Assembly: GCF_032027425.1 (NCBI RefSeq)
Contig: NZ_JAVSJA010000001.1
Location: forward strand, 2,741,501 to 2,805,500
Reading direction: 5' to 3'
DNA from: Microcystis wesenbergii NRERC-220
GTDB lineage: Bacteria > Cyanobacteriota > Cyanobacteriia > Cyanobacteriales > Microcystaceae
Length of the DNA stretch: 64,000 bases
In this document: piece after piece, positions 17,557-26,165 of the stretch
How the letters are laid out: every line of letters starts with the position of its first letter
How positions within the stretch are numbered: position 1 is the first letter of the stretch
Made by a program: the position numbers and the translations under genes
Notes under the pieces: generated by a model
Seen by the model: only the letters and a program-made list of their open reading frames with translations
Told to the model about the DNA's origin: nothing
Database searches by the model: none

Positions 17557-17786
17557 TGGTCTGTTAAGCTAAAAATTGTCAGTTTGAGGGAAAATAGAGA
17601 AGCTATTAGATGCAAGAACGAACCTCATCGATCTGAGAAACGCTGTAGTCCTAAATCCAGACAAAAAACTACATATAAACCAGTAATTACTGCTAGTAAT
17701 TGCGGTTCGGCAAAAATTAACACCTAACACCGTAGTCAGGGCAAAACTAACCGCAGCAAGATTTAAACCAAGACGATAAAGAATGA
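17557..17786 (+). repeat. Family C repeat fragment between convergent genes
   Basis: A degraded copy of the family C end (CCTCATCGATCTGAGAAACG, then CTGTAGT) lies at about 17620-17655. The rest is unassigned. The minus strand holds a hydrophobic open frame without a start, which I do not call a gene. Confidence 0.4.
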
Positions 17787-18482
17787 TTAAATTTCTTCGG
17801 GGTTAATATTTAATTCCCGTAGTTTTGCCGCTAACCTTTCGGCCCGTTGTCGTTCCACTTCAGCCCGTTGTCGTTCCGTTTCGGCCCGTTGTCGTTCCGT
17901 TTCGGCCCGTTGTCGTTCTTGGTTGTAACTGGTGAAAGGTTGACCATCGGGATAATACAAGAGTAACTCTGGTTCGGCTAATTGAAAACGAATGCCCAAG
18001 CGAGGACTGACCCAATTATCGAGATTTTCCAGACTTTCGAGCCGATTTTCCCGACGAATACAGCCGCCCAAATCATTTTTATCGGGATTATAAATGTAGT
18101 ATTCTTCCACACCATAACGGTCATAAAACAGTAGTTTTCTGGTCATTTCCGTTTGGGTATTACCCGGAGAGAGAATTTCAAAAACCACTTGCGGGGGGAT
18201 ATTGTTCTCTTTCCACTGTTGATAGGAACCCCTTTCCCCTTTTGGTCTGCCAAAAGCTACCATGACATCGGGTGCTTGCCGAGTCTTATTATCTCCCTCC
18301 ACGGGATACCAGAGTAAATCACCGGCGACAAAAACATCGGCATTATTGGCAAATAACCAGTCTAAATTCGCTTTAATCGTCGTAATCCAGCGAAATTGTC
18401 TTGTATTGTCGGCCATGGGTTTACCATCGCTATCGGGATAGACGATTGTGGTTTTCGGGCTGTCGTCGAGTTGTCTAACCAT
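17787..18482 (-). CDS. Uma2 family (DUF820) putative endonuclease
   Basis: The 231-residue protein is a Uma2-type PD-(D/E)xK superfamily member: VFVAGDLLWYP, A-P-D-V-M-V-A-F-G, Q-V-V-F-E-I-L-S-P-G-N, then K-L-L-F-Y-D-R-Y-G-V-E-E-Y-Y-I-Y-N-P. These proteins are greatly expanded in cyanobacteria; most have no known function. The C-terminus is a charged coiled coil of seven-residue units (QRAETER repeated) encoded by 21-bp tandem DNA repeats at 17839-17919, so its length is likely variable between strains. It stands alone, convergent with the histidine kinase gene. Confidence 0.88.
   Translation of the reverse strand: MVRQLDDSPKTTIVYPDSDGKPMADNTRQFRWITTIKANLDWLFANNADVFVAGDLLWYPVEGDNKTRQAPDVMVAFGRPKGERGSYQQWKENNIPPQVVFEILSPGNTQTEMTRKLLFYDRYGVEEYYIYNPDKNDLGGCIRRENRLESLENLDNWVSPRLGIRFQLAEPELLLYYPDGQPFTSYNQERQRAETERQRAETERQRAEVERQRAERLAAKLRELNINPEEI
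17839..17919 (-). repeat. 21-bp coding tandem repeat in the Uma2 gene
   Basis: Four near-identical 21-bp units (TCGGCCCGTTGTCGTTCCGT and variants) encode QRAETER/QRAEVER heptads. Whole-codon unit length means copy changes keep the frame. Confidence 0.85.
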
Positions 18483-18492
18483 TGCTTAACCC

Positions 18493-18667
18493 TAAGTAAG
18501 TGGTTTCAATTAAATTGAAGATAGATTTTGTCCTTGATCCCCCCTGCCCCCCTTGATAAGGGGGGTTTTGATCCCCCCTGCCCCCCTTGATAAGGGGGGT
18601 GCCGATAGGCGGGGGGATCCTCCTTGATCATGGGGGTGTCTGACAATTTTTAATACCCACCTACTTA
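18493..18667 (-). mobile_element. Family E repeat element, copy E2
   Basis: This is an inverse-oriented copy of E1: outer ends TAAGTA and TACTTA, GATAGATTTTGTCCTTGATC at one side and TGTCTGACAATTTTTAATA at the other. The interior has the block GATCCCCCCTGCCCCCCTTG duplicated in tandem, each with an AAGGGGGG partner that can fold into a stem. It lies 11 bases upstream of the Uma2 gene start, so it may carry or displace that gene's promoter. Confidence 0.7.
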
Positions 18668-18696
18668 GAATTTCGTCTTTGCTTCCTTAATAGTAT

Positions 18697-18813
18697 AATA
18701 CTAAATCCAGTTATTAAAAACTGATTATTTATTCCCCCTTTTGCCTCTTGCCTCTTGCCTCTTGCCTTTTGCCTATCCTGATATGTTACCTATACTCAAC
18801 GGATTTAGTATAA
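18697..18813 (+). mobile_element. Family D short inverted-repeat element, copy D3
   Basis: Terminal inverted repeats are TACTAAATCC at the left and GGATTTAGTA at the right, with the family-specific TTATTAAAAACTGATTATTT next to the left end and GCCTCTT tandem repeats inside. This is the most complete D copy and defines the ends used to recognise the copy in hicA. About 100 bases of unremarkable sequence remain before hsdR ends. Confidence 0.75.
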
Positions 18814-18912
18814 CTTTACTACAAAAAATCGGAGCAAATATTTAGGGACGGTGATGATTATTAGAGCTAAAATCAGCAACTTCGGAAAAGCGAAATATGG
18901 ACAGTCCAGAAT

Positions 18913-21900
18913 CTAGGCAGCCGACCTGTAATAAGGCGAAGGCAGACTCGGATAAACTCGCCGGATGTGGCGGAAGACTTCTTCGGTTTTTTCTTCCACT
19001 TCTTCTTCCGTGTAGAGATCGACGGGTAAACCAGTATCATCGCTGTATAAAAAGTTGTGAATAGTAGTTTTAACCTCCGCCCGACTGGATTCTTTATCTG
19101 GCCAACGATCGATCTTTAGTTTCTCTTGTTTTAGGGTTTTTAAAAGCTGCGTGGCGATCTGTTTAATTTTTTCAATGTCTTGCGGTGATAGATTCTCTTT
19201 GGTTAAAAGGTCGAACAGGGCGAGGGATTCCTCGTCTAATCCCTCGCTAACCGCCCGTTGGGACTCTTGATCGAGTTCCTGAATAAATTCTAATAAGGCC
19301 TCGAAGGTCTGTTCGATCGCCACCCGATCCTTCTCGAAATTATAATCAGCGACGATCCGCTCGTAATGCTCTTGAAAGTTCGTCCGTTGCAGATTCTGCT
19401 CGAGCATTGTTCGGAGACGGTTTTCGATGGCGTTTTTGAGAGTTTGGACGGTGGTATTCTTACGATCGCTATTGGCGAATTCCTGTTTCAGACGCTCGAA
19501 GTTGATTTTACTGATGTTGTACAGTGGGGTATCATCGGCCCTCGCTTCGGTGGTTACATCGATCGCCCCGTCGATTACCGATCGCATTTCCAAGAGAATT
19601 TCCGCGATGTCTATTTTCTCCCGATCACCTTGAATGCATTTATAGATAAGTTTAATCGTGTCGTGAGCCGGACGGTAGTGATTAACCGATGGCTGATTAA
19701 GACAGGCCTTAAAAAGATGGAAGACCTCTTGAGAGAGGAGTCCAAAATTTTGTCGGGCCTGATCACTTCGATTGATCGCTTCTTTCGCGTCGTTAATAGC
19801 TTTATTGAAGGCAAAACTAGGTATTTTATATTCGAGGAGCGCGTCTAGGGATGCGTTACTTTCCCCCAAAAATTCTTTAACTGCCTCGATCGATCGGGCC
19901 AATTCATCCAGTAAATTTTCTTGCGGTTTCGTGGGGTCGAGACTAAGATGGTCTTCGCCACGTCCCTGATCGGAAATTTGGGCGAGATCGGCGAGAGCTT
20001 GACGGAGATTTCTGAGGATTCCGCAGTAATCCACGATTAAACCGTTGGTTTTGCCCTCGTTAACCCGGTTAGCACGAGCGATCGCTTGCATGAGCGTATG
20101 AGCTTTCAGGGGTTTATCGAGGTAGAGGGTGGAGAGGGAGGGAACATCGAAACCGGTCAACCACATGGCGCAGACGATGGCGATCCGAAAGGGGTGATCG
20201 GCTTGTTTAAAGGCATTTTCTGGGCTGATCCTTGTACCGTCCGCCAGTTCAAAGCCGTTTTTGATTACACTGCGATGGCTGGTAATATCTAACCCGTGTT
20301 TCTGGAATTTGTCGATCTCTCCCTGTTCCTCGCTGACGATCACGGCCGTTAGGGTTGCTTCCATCCATTGAATCTGACGCTGACGATAGTTTTCCTCTTG
20401 GTCATCGGTAATTTTTTTGAGGTCTTTTTTCAGTTGTTGGATTTTTTCGCTCCAGTAACGATCGATCAGGTTATGCAGCTTGACACAGGTGAGCTTGTCG
20501 ATACAAATCACCATGGCTTTGCCTGTTTCCCAAGCGGTGCTGTAATGTTCAACGAAATCACGGGCCAGCGCCTCCAACCGCTGCGGGGCCGTCAGGATGT
20601 AGTAATCCCTTCTTAATTCCCTTTCTAAACGGTCTTCTATCTCGACATTTTCGATCTCTAACTCTTCGATTTTGGCGGCGATCTGTTCGTTGAGGTCGTT
20701 GACGGCGATCGAGAGTTTATCACCCCTTGCATCATAGTAGAGGGGAACGGTGGCTTTATCCTCGACCGCTCTCTGGAAGTCGTAGGTGGAGACATAATCC
20801 CCGAAATAGCGTTTAGTGATCTCGTCGTTGCTGACTAGAGGGGTGCCGGTAAAACCGATAAAACCAGCGCCTGGAAGTGCAGCCCGGAGGTTGCTGGCTA
20901 GGGTTCCGTACTGGGTTCGGTGGGCTTCGTCGCTGATAATGATGATATCGTTTCGGGAGTTGTAGGGTTGGTCGGGATTGACGGTTTGGTTGAATTTCTG
21001 GATGAGGGTGAAAATATAGGCTTTATGGTCTCCCAGAAGACTCTGTAAGTGTTCGTTACTGGAAGCTTGGCAGAGTTCTTGCTCGTTATTGGTCAATCCG
21101 GAACCGGCAAAGGTATAGTAGATTTGTTTATCTAGATCTTCGCGATCGGTACAGATAACAAAGGTATAGTTTGCGCCTAGTTTACGGCGAATTTTGCGGG
21201 TGAAAAAAACCATAGAGTAGCTCTTTCCAGAGCCTTGGGTATGCCAGAAAACCCCTAGTTTGTTATCTTTTATCGCACCCTCCCGCCATCTTTTCACAGA
21301 ATCGATCGCTTGGTTAACCCCTAGAAACTGGTGATTTCGGGCGATAATCTTGCAGGTTTTGCCACTGGAGTTATCGAAAAGGACATAATTTTCTAACAGA
21401 TCGATAAAGTTATTTTTATCGCAGACTCCTTTTAGCATGGTTTCCATATCGACAATGCCGGGGTCACTCTCGGCCAAGCGTTTCCATGGGTGAAAGTGTT
21501 CGTATTTGCCGCAGAAACTACCTATTTTCGCGTCTGTGCCATTAACTAAAATCGCAAAGGCGTTATAGGCGAATAGATGGGGGATAGTATCAAGATAGTC
21601 CGATAAATTCTCGTCGTAGGCCGCTTTTAGGTCTCGGTTGAGGTTTTTCGCTTCTAGGAAGAGTAGGGGAATGCCGTTAACAAAACCTACCAAATCCGTG
21701 CGACGGAGGTAGATTTCCCCCTGTATCCACAGTTCTCGAACCGCTAGAAAATGGTTATTGCTGGGTTGGTCGAAATCAAGGATTTTTAGGGTTTGTCTAA
21801 TTAGCTCTCCTTTGGCGTTGCGGTAGCTCACCTGTACTCCATCGAGAAGGAGTTGATGTTTCTCTTGATTGGTGGCCAGAAGGGTTTGACTAGAGTTGAT

Positions 21901-22131
21901 TTCTTCGATTTGGAGAATAGCCGATTTATAGGCTTCTTCGGGAAGATTGGGGTTAAATTCTCGTAATTTCTGTTTTAGGTAGCGTTTGAGGATAACTTCT
22001 TTCTGATTTTGCCGTCCGAGCAGGCTGTTTTCACCGTAATCCTCTTGATTATAAGCATAGACACTCTGCCAACCAAGTTGATCTCGCAGACAGTTGGCGG
22101 TGAGTTGTTGTACTTTATCCTCGGTGGTCAT
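18913..22131 (-). CDS. hsdR: Type I restriction enzyme, R (restriction/translocase) subunit
   Basis: The 1072-residue protein has the HsdR layout: an N-terminal nuclease domain with a PD-(D/E)xK-type core (GIPLLFLEAKNLN near residues 150-165), a superfamily 2 helicase motor (TQGSGKSYSM Walker A; DEAHRTQYG motif II; GFTGTPL motif III; MQAIARANR motif VI), and a helical C-terminal part. It cleaves DNA at a distance after ATP-driven translocation when bound to the HsdM/HsdS complex. It is the last gene of the hsdM-hsdS-hsdR block, 85 bases after hsdS. Confidence 0.95.
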   Translation of the reverse strand: MTTEDKVQQLTANCLRDQLGWQSVYAYNQEDYGENSLLGRQNQKEVILKRYLKQKLREFNPNLPEEAYKSAILQIEEINSSQTLLATNQEKHQLLLDGVQVSYRNAKGELIRQTLKILDFDQPSNNHFLAVRELWIQGEIYLRRTDLVGFVNGIPLLFLEAKNLNRDLKAAYDENLSDYLDTIPHLFAYNAFAILVNGTDAKIGSFCGKYEHFHPWKRLAESDPGIVDMETMLKGVCDKNNFIDLLENYVLFDNSSGKTCKIIARNHQFLGVNQAIDSVKRWREGAIKDNKLGVFWHTQGSGKSYSMVFFTRKIRRKLGANYTFVICTDREDLDKQIYYTFAGSGLTNNEQELCQASSNEHLQSLLGDHKAYIFTLIQKFNQTVNPDQPYNSRNDIIIISDEAHRTQYGTLASNLRAALPGAGFIGFTGTPLVSNDEITKRYFGDYVSTYDFQRAVEDKATVPLYYDARGDKLSIAVNDLNEQIAAKIEELEIENVEIEDRLERELRRDYYILTAPQRLEALARDFVEHYSTAWETGKAMVICIDKLTCVKLHNLIDRYWSEKIQQLKKDLKKITDDQEENYRQRQIQWMEATLTAVIVSEEQGEIDKFQKHGLDITSHRSVIKNGFELADGTRISPENAFKQADHPFRIAIVCAMWLTGFDVPSLSTLYLDKPLKAHTLMQAIARANRVNEGKTNGLIVDYCGILRNLRQALADLAQISDQGRGEDHLSLDPTKPQENLLDELARSIEAVKEFLGESNASLDALLEYKIPSFAFNKAINDAKEAINRSDQARQNFGLLSQEVFHLFKACLNQPSVNHYRPAHDTIKLIYKCIQGDREKIDIAEILLEMRSVIDGAIDVTTEARADDTPLYNISKINFERLKQEFANSDRKNTTVQTLKNAIENRLRTMLEQNLQRTNFQEHYERIVADYNFEKDRVAIEQTFEALLEFIQELDQESQRAVSEGLDEESLALFDLLTKENLSPQDIEKIKQIATQLLKTLKQEKLKIDRWPDKESSRAEVKTTIHNFLYSDDTGLPVDLYTEEEVEEKTEEVFRHIRRVYPSLPSPYYRSAA

Positions 22132-22216
22132 AGGGTCGATCGTGCGGGGGAGTGGTTTATTTTATTAATATTGCCAATTTTCAGGGATTTTTACAGGTGC
22201 GATCGCTCTTTCGCCT

Positions 22217-23443
22217 CTACACCTCGATCTCTCCATTCATAAGTTTCGGAAGTAGTATGTCACGCGCTTGTTTTAGTTTTTGATTGTATTTATGCAATAG
22301 AGAGCGTTGTTTTAACGCTGGCTCGACTACATCATTAAATAATCTAAGAAGAGTTTTATTAGGAGTAAGTATATGCAAGCCTCTTAAAAATTTCAAACTA
22401 AAAAACTTTTGTGATGTTCCAGAAGACTGAATTTCCATTTTTCTTAAAGTAGCAGGATCGGAAAAATATAAAAACATAAAACTAGAATAGTTTTTGTCAA
22501 AAGGTTTAAATAAAGCTACATTTTTTATACTAAACTCGAATTCATTATCTACCAAAACCGTTGAACCTAATGTCCCGATATTTGAAAAAATTATATCTCC
22601 TGTTTCTGGTCTGCTCCTTTGCATAACCTTTTGATGGTCTTCATCAGTAATCACATAGCATTTAGAAAAATCAATAAAACCATCTGTTATATGTCTTCCA
22701 GTTACTAAATAGTATCCTTCATGTACGGGTTTAGGACTATCGTGAGTTCCATCAATCACATAACATAAATTAGTAATTTTTGTATTCTCCCACCCTTCAG
22801 GAATACCATCGATAATCGGGGTGTGTTCGTGTCCGGGGAAGCGTAAACGGACGAACCATTCCTTGTAAAGTAAACGGGCTGAACGTTCTAATAACTCGAT
22901 GCGGCGGCGATTATTTTCGATTAAATCATCATATTTGGAGAGGATATCGGCGATTTTCTGTTGAACTTGTAGAGGCGGTAAAGGTACTAAACAACGATAA
23001 ATACGTTCTGGTGCTGTATGTTTTACGGTTGTACCTGTAGCCGAGCCTTTGATTTGCGATCTATAATTATGCGTGTTTAATAAATAATAAAGGTATTTTT
23101 TATCAAGTTCTTTTTGATTTAGAATATTAACCAATCCTAATCGTTGATTATGCAAGTATTTTTCATTTTCTGGAATTAGCAACGCACCGCCCAGAATTGG
23201 AGCAGACTGAACCAAATCTGTCATAACTACGAGCAAATCATTTTGATGCAATATAAACTCTTCTGGTACATCACCAACATAATATTTTTCCTTGTCTCCT
23301 TTTAATTTTAATCCCCCTGTTTCATGGCAATTACCCGGAGTAAGTAAAATATATTTTCCTGAATCCGAGAAAAATTCACCCTTAAAAGCGAACCCATGTT
23401 TTATATATATTTGAGATCCTAAAGCAACTTTTGACCATTTCAT
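22217..23443 (-). CDS. hsdS: Type I restriction-modification specificity subunit S
   Basis: The 408-residue protein has two target-recognition domains, each followed by a conserved helix: PLPPLQVQQKIADILSKYDDLIENNRRRIELLE after the first (about residues 150-185) and LLHKYNQKLKQARDILLPKLM at the end. The TRDs fix the two halves of the recognition sequence, which cannot be read from protein alone. Base composition in parts of the gene is more AT-rich than in hsdM and hsdR, as is common for TRDs exchanged by recombination. It lies 68 bases after hsdM. Confidence 0.94.
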   Translation of the reverse strand: MKWSKVALGSQIYIKHGFAFKGEFFSDSGKYILLTPGNCHETGGLKLKGDKEKYYVGDVPEEFILHQNDLLVVMTDLVQSAPILGGALLIPENEKYLHNQRLGLVNILNQKELDKKYLYYLLNTHNYRSQIKGSATGTTVKHTAPERIYRCLVPLPPLQVQQKIADILSKYDDLIENNRRRIELLERSARLLYKEWFVRLRFPGHEHTPIIDGIPEGWENTKITNLCYVIDGTHDSPKPVHEGYYLVTGRHITDGFIDFSKCYVITDEDHQKVMQRSRPETGDIIFSNIGTLGSTVLVDNEFEFSIKNVALFKPFDKNYSSFMFLYFSDPATLRKMEIQSSGTSQKFFSLKFLRGLHILTPNKTLLRLFNDVVEPALKQRSLLHKYNQKLKQARDILLPKLMNGEIEV

Positions 23444-23511
23444 ATTTAAAAACTACTCCTTAATAAATCAATCAACGATAAATTACCTCGATTTTTAAGA
23501 TTTTTGACTGA

Positions 23512-25569
23512 CTAAATCCCCAACCCTTCAAAATTCTTCGCAATTTCATCAGCTAAACGAATCGCCTCGGAGTTGAGATCATTTAACTCCAGATGAATTT
23601 CGCGTAACGTTTCCTCGAAATCGAAACCCTCATCTTCCTCCTCTGGGGAAACGCCTACATAGCGTCCGGGGGTTAAACTCCAATCATTCGCCTGTAACTC
23701 CTCGCGATCGACCACTTTAACCAACCCTTCCACATCCCGCAGCTTGGCATCGGGGAACCTTTCCAATAGCCAGTGAGCGTGACGGTAGAAACCACGAACC
23801 GATTTAAGCTGTTCGATCGCATTCTGACGGCTTGTATCGGCTTCTTTGCGTAAGGTGTTGAGTTCGCGGGAATTCCACCACAGTTTACTATCTCTTGCCC
23901 CCAGATCCTTCTCGGCACGCTCGATCGCTCGACCTAATAATTTATTCACCAGATCCGCCTGTTTGCCCAGATCCCGACTAAATTCGCTGTATTCGTGATA
24001 ACAGCGGACAGCCTCGTGTAAAGTCTCTAAATCATCAGCGTTATAGGAAATCGGAGCGAAACCGGCGTATTTATCCATGTCATCTTTGAAAAGCTCAGAT
24101 GCTGTTCGGAGTTCTAACCATGTTCCGTCTTTTTCATCGATGAGATTATAAAATTTCTCTAGGGACTCGGTTAACTTGTCCAGATGCTCGCGATAGTTTT
24201 GTAAAAGAGCGATCGATCCCTGATACTCTCGATCGATACTCTGGCAATAACCGACAACCAAATCGATAAAACGCTTCGATTCGCTCCGATAGAGCCAGAC
24301 AATCGAGAGAATATTCTGTAACTGCTCTGGGCTAAAATCGTTGATCGTCCGGTTTACTTTCCGGTAAATATTGCGGGCATCGATCATTAATATCTTATCT
24401 TGAAGCTCGGCGGGTTTCCCTCGATTGAGAAACCACAACTCGCAGGGTACGGAGCGGGTATAGAAAAAGTTGGAGCGGATCGCGATCATTATGTCCACCG
24501 TTCCCGTCTCGATTAACTTCTGTCTTACCTTGCCTTCGTCTCTCCCGGCGCTGGAAGCTTGGGAAGACATGACAAAACCGGCTTTTCCTCGATCATTGAG
24601 ATAGCTGTAGAAGTAACTGATCCATAGATAGTTACCGTTGGAAACTTTGTTACTTTTATTAACCCCCGGCAATCCGAAGGGTAAGCGCTCATCACCATCT
24701 ACCTTACTATCCACCTCGTCCACGTTAAAGGGAGGATTGGCCATCACATAATCCACTTTCCCGGCCAATGCCAGCGGATCCTCGTAGTAGGTGATCGCTT
24801 TTTGGATATCCCCTTCTAAACCGTGAACCGCGAGATTCATCTTGGCTAAACGAATTGTGGTCGGATTCTTCTCTAACCCTTTAAAAGTTAACATCTGGGG
24901 ATTGATGCGCTGTCTCTCAACGAAATGTGCGCTCTGGACAAACATTCCCCCCGAACCACAGGCAGGATCGAAAACCAATCCGTGATCGGGTTCTAAAACA
25001 TTGGCGATCAAAGATACTAGAGAAACGGGAGTAAAAAACTCTCCGTTATCGTGAGCTTTGAGATTAGCGAATTGTGTTAGGAAATATTCATAAATTCGCC
25101 CGAAAATATCCCCATCGGCTTTTTTTAACTCTTCTGGGTTTAAAATCCGTAGTAAATTCCCTAATACCACGTTATCTAGTTCTTGGTATTCCGTTTTCGG
25201 TAAAATACCCCCTAAAGGTGGATAATCCCCCTCGATCGATAGCATTGCTTCCATTAAGGAGGTCGATCGATTGACGCTATCGGGGAGCGCCACCAGAAAA
25301 TCGAACTGAGCTTTTTCTTGGAGATAGATCGCTCCTTTGCACAAGAAATCTTCTTTGGTTAAGGAGCGTGTTTTACCCTGTCGCTTCGGTAAATCCGCCT
25401 CTACCTCCCTCTTAACCTTGAGAAAACGACTGTAGGCATGGCGGAGGAAAATCAAGCCCATAACGGGCAGAAAATACTCGTTACTGGCATAGTTAGAATT
25501 AGCGCGCAGAGTATCGGCCGCTTTCCAGAGCTTTTTTTCGATCGCTTCGATGTTGTCCAGTTGGGCCAT
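23512..25569 (-). CDS. hsdM: Type I restriction-modification DNA methyltransferase M subunit
   Basis: The 685-residue protein has the HsdM N-terminal helical domain (LDNIEAIEKKLWKAADTLRA), the SAM-binding motif FDPACGSGGMF and the catalytic MANPPFN (N6-adenine type). It is longer than typical HsdM of about 500-530 residues, with a helical extension from about residue 450 to 640 before a typical type I tail (WSLTPGRYVGVSPEEEDEGF). That layout is shared by a subgroup of HsdM. It is the first gene of the operon; a family A element lies about 65 bases upstream. Confidence 0.95.
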   Translation of the reverse strand: MAQLDNIEAIEKKLWKAADTLRANSNYASNEYFLPVMGLIFLRHAYSRFLKVKREVEADLPKRQGKTRSLTKEDFLCKGAIYLQEKAQFDFLVALPDSVNRSTSLMEAMLSIEGDYPPLGGILPKTEYQELDNVVLGNLLRILNPEELKKADGDIFGRIYEYFLTQFANLKAHDNGEFFTPVSLVSLIANVLEPDHGLVFDPACGSGGMFVQSAHFVERQRINPQMLTFKGLEKNPTTIRLAKMNLAVHGLEGDIQKAITYYEDPLALAGKVDYVMANPPFNVDEVDSKVDGDERLPFGLPGVNKSNKVSNGNYLWISYFYSYLNDRGKAGFVMSSQASSAGRDEGKVRQKLIETGTVDIMIAIRSNFFYTRSVPCELWFLNRGKPAELQDKILMIDARNIYRKVNRTINDFSPEQLQNILSIVWLYRSESKRFIDLVVGYCQSIDREYQGSIALLQNYREHLDKLTESLEKFYNLIDEKDGTWLELRTASELFKDDMDKYAGFAPISYNADDLETLHEAVRCYHEYSEFSRDLGKQADLVNKLLGRAIERAEKDLGARDSKLWWNSRELNTLRKEADTSRQNAIEQLKSVRGFYRHAHWLLERFPDAKLRDVEGLVKVVDREELQANDWSLTPGRYVGVSPEEEDEGFDFEETLREIHLELNDLNSEAIRLADEIAKNFEGLGI

Positions 25570-25634
25570 GAAATTTCACTCAAGAATTAGGTAGATGGTC
25601 GAGCGTGAGAGGAAAATTAAGGGGTTTGGTATAG

Positions 25635-25941
25635 TAAGCTGCCCGCGCATTTAAATTGCTTGTTGAGACGAGGCAAGAGGCAAGAGGCAAGAGGCAAGAG
25701 GCAACAGTAAAGGGATTGGGGGAGATTCGGCTAATCTTAAGAATAAGGTTCTTCCGAACTTACACTGTAGAAAATTCCTCAAGTTCCCTCTCTGCCCAGC
25801 AATGCTCTAAAGTTGATAAATATCAATCTAATAAAAACTCAAAGCCTTAGTATATAAGCTTTACAAGCATGAGTTGTTGATAGTTTTACATGACAGGTTC
25901 GGTAGAGCCAAGAATAAGTGCTTTAAATGCGTCTTAGCTTA
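25635..25941 (+). mobile_element. Family A MITE-like element, copy A2, interrupted
   Basis: The left part (from TAAGCTGCCCGCGCATTTAA) and the right end (TTTAAATGCGTCTTAGCTTA) match copy A1, but the two are split by a 163-base insertion at 25747-25909. Without it the element would be about 136 bases, like A1. Confidence 0.8.
25747..25909 (+). mobile_element. 163-bp MITE-like element nested in copy A2
   Basis: The element begins GGTTCTTCCGAAC and ends GTTCGGTAGAGCC, 13-bp terminal inverted repeats with 11 matches. It is flanked by an 8-bp direct duplication AAGAATAA (25739-25746 and 25910-25917); uninterrupted copy A1 has the site once. This is direct evidence of transposition. It carries no transposase and must have been moved in trans. 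Confidence 0.85.
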
Positions 25942-26165
25942 TCTATTTTCTCAAGTAATGGCAGCGATGGTTAATTGCCCTAACTCCTCTCCCAGAACAA
26001 ACGGAAGGGTTCTTTCGATAGACTAGAGTTATGGACCCAGAGTAAGGAGCTAGGGGCAAGAAAAGCTTAATAATTGAGATGAACCGATCGAGCGAGAATA
26101 TCGTCTAGAATTAATTAACTCAAAAAATCCTGACTGAATCTACCTTTAAGCGAACTTTTCTAAAA
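25942..26165 (+). other. Spacer upstream of the DHH phosphoesterase gene
   Basis: This is unique sequence with no ORF that I can support. It should carry the promoter for the gene at 26166. No clear -10/-35 pair or terminator was recognised. Confidence 0.3.

Noticed and set aside
17557-17786. Hydrophobic open frame on the minus strand (about 60 residues) between the histidine kinase and Uma2 genes
   Set aside because: It has no start codon or recognisable family, and part of it lies in a family C repeat; it could be a relic, but the support is too weak.
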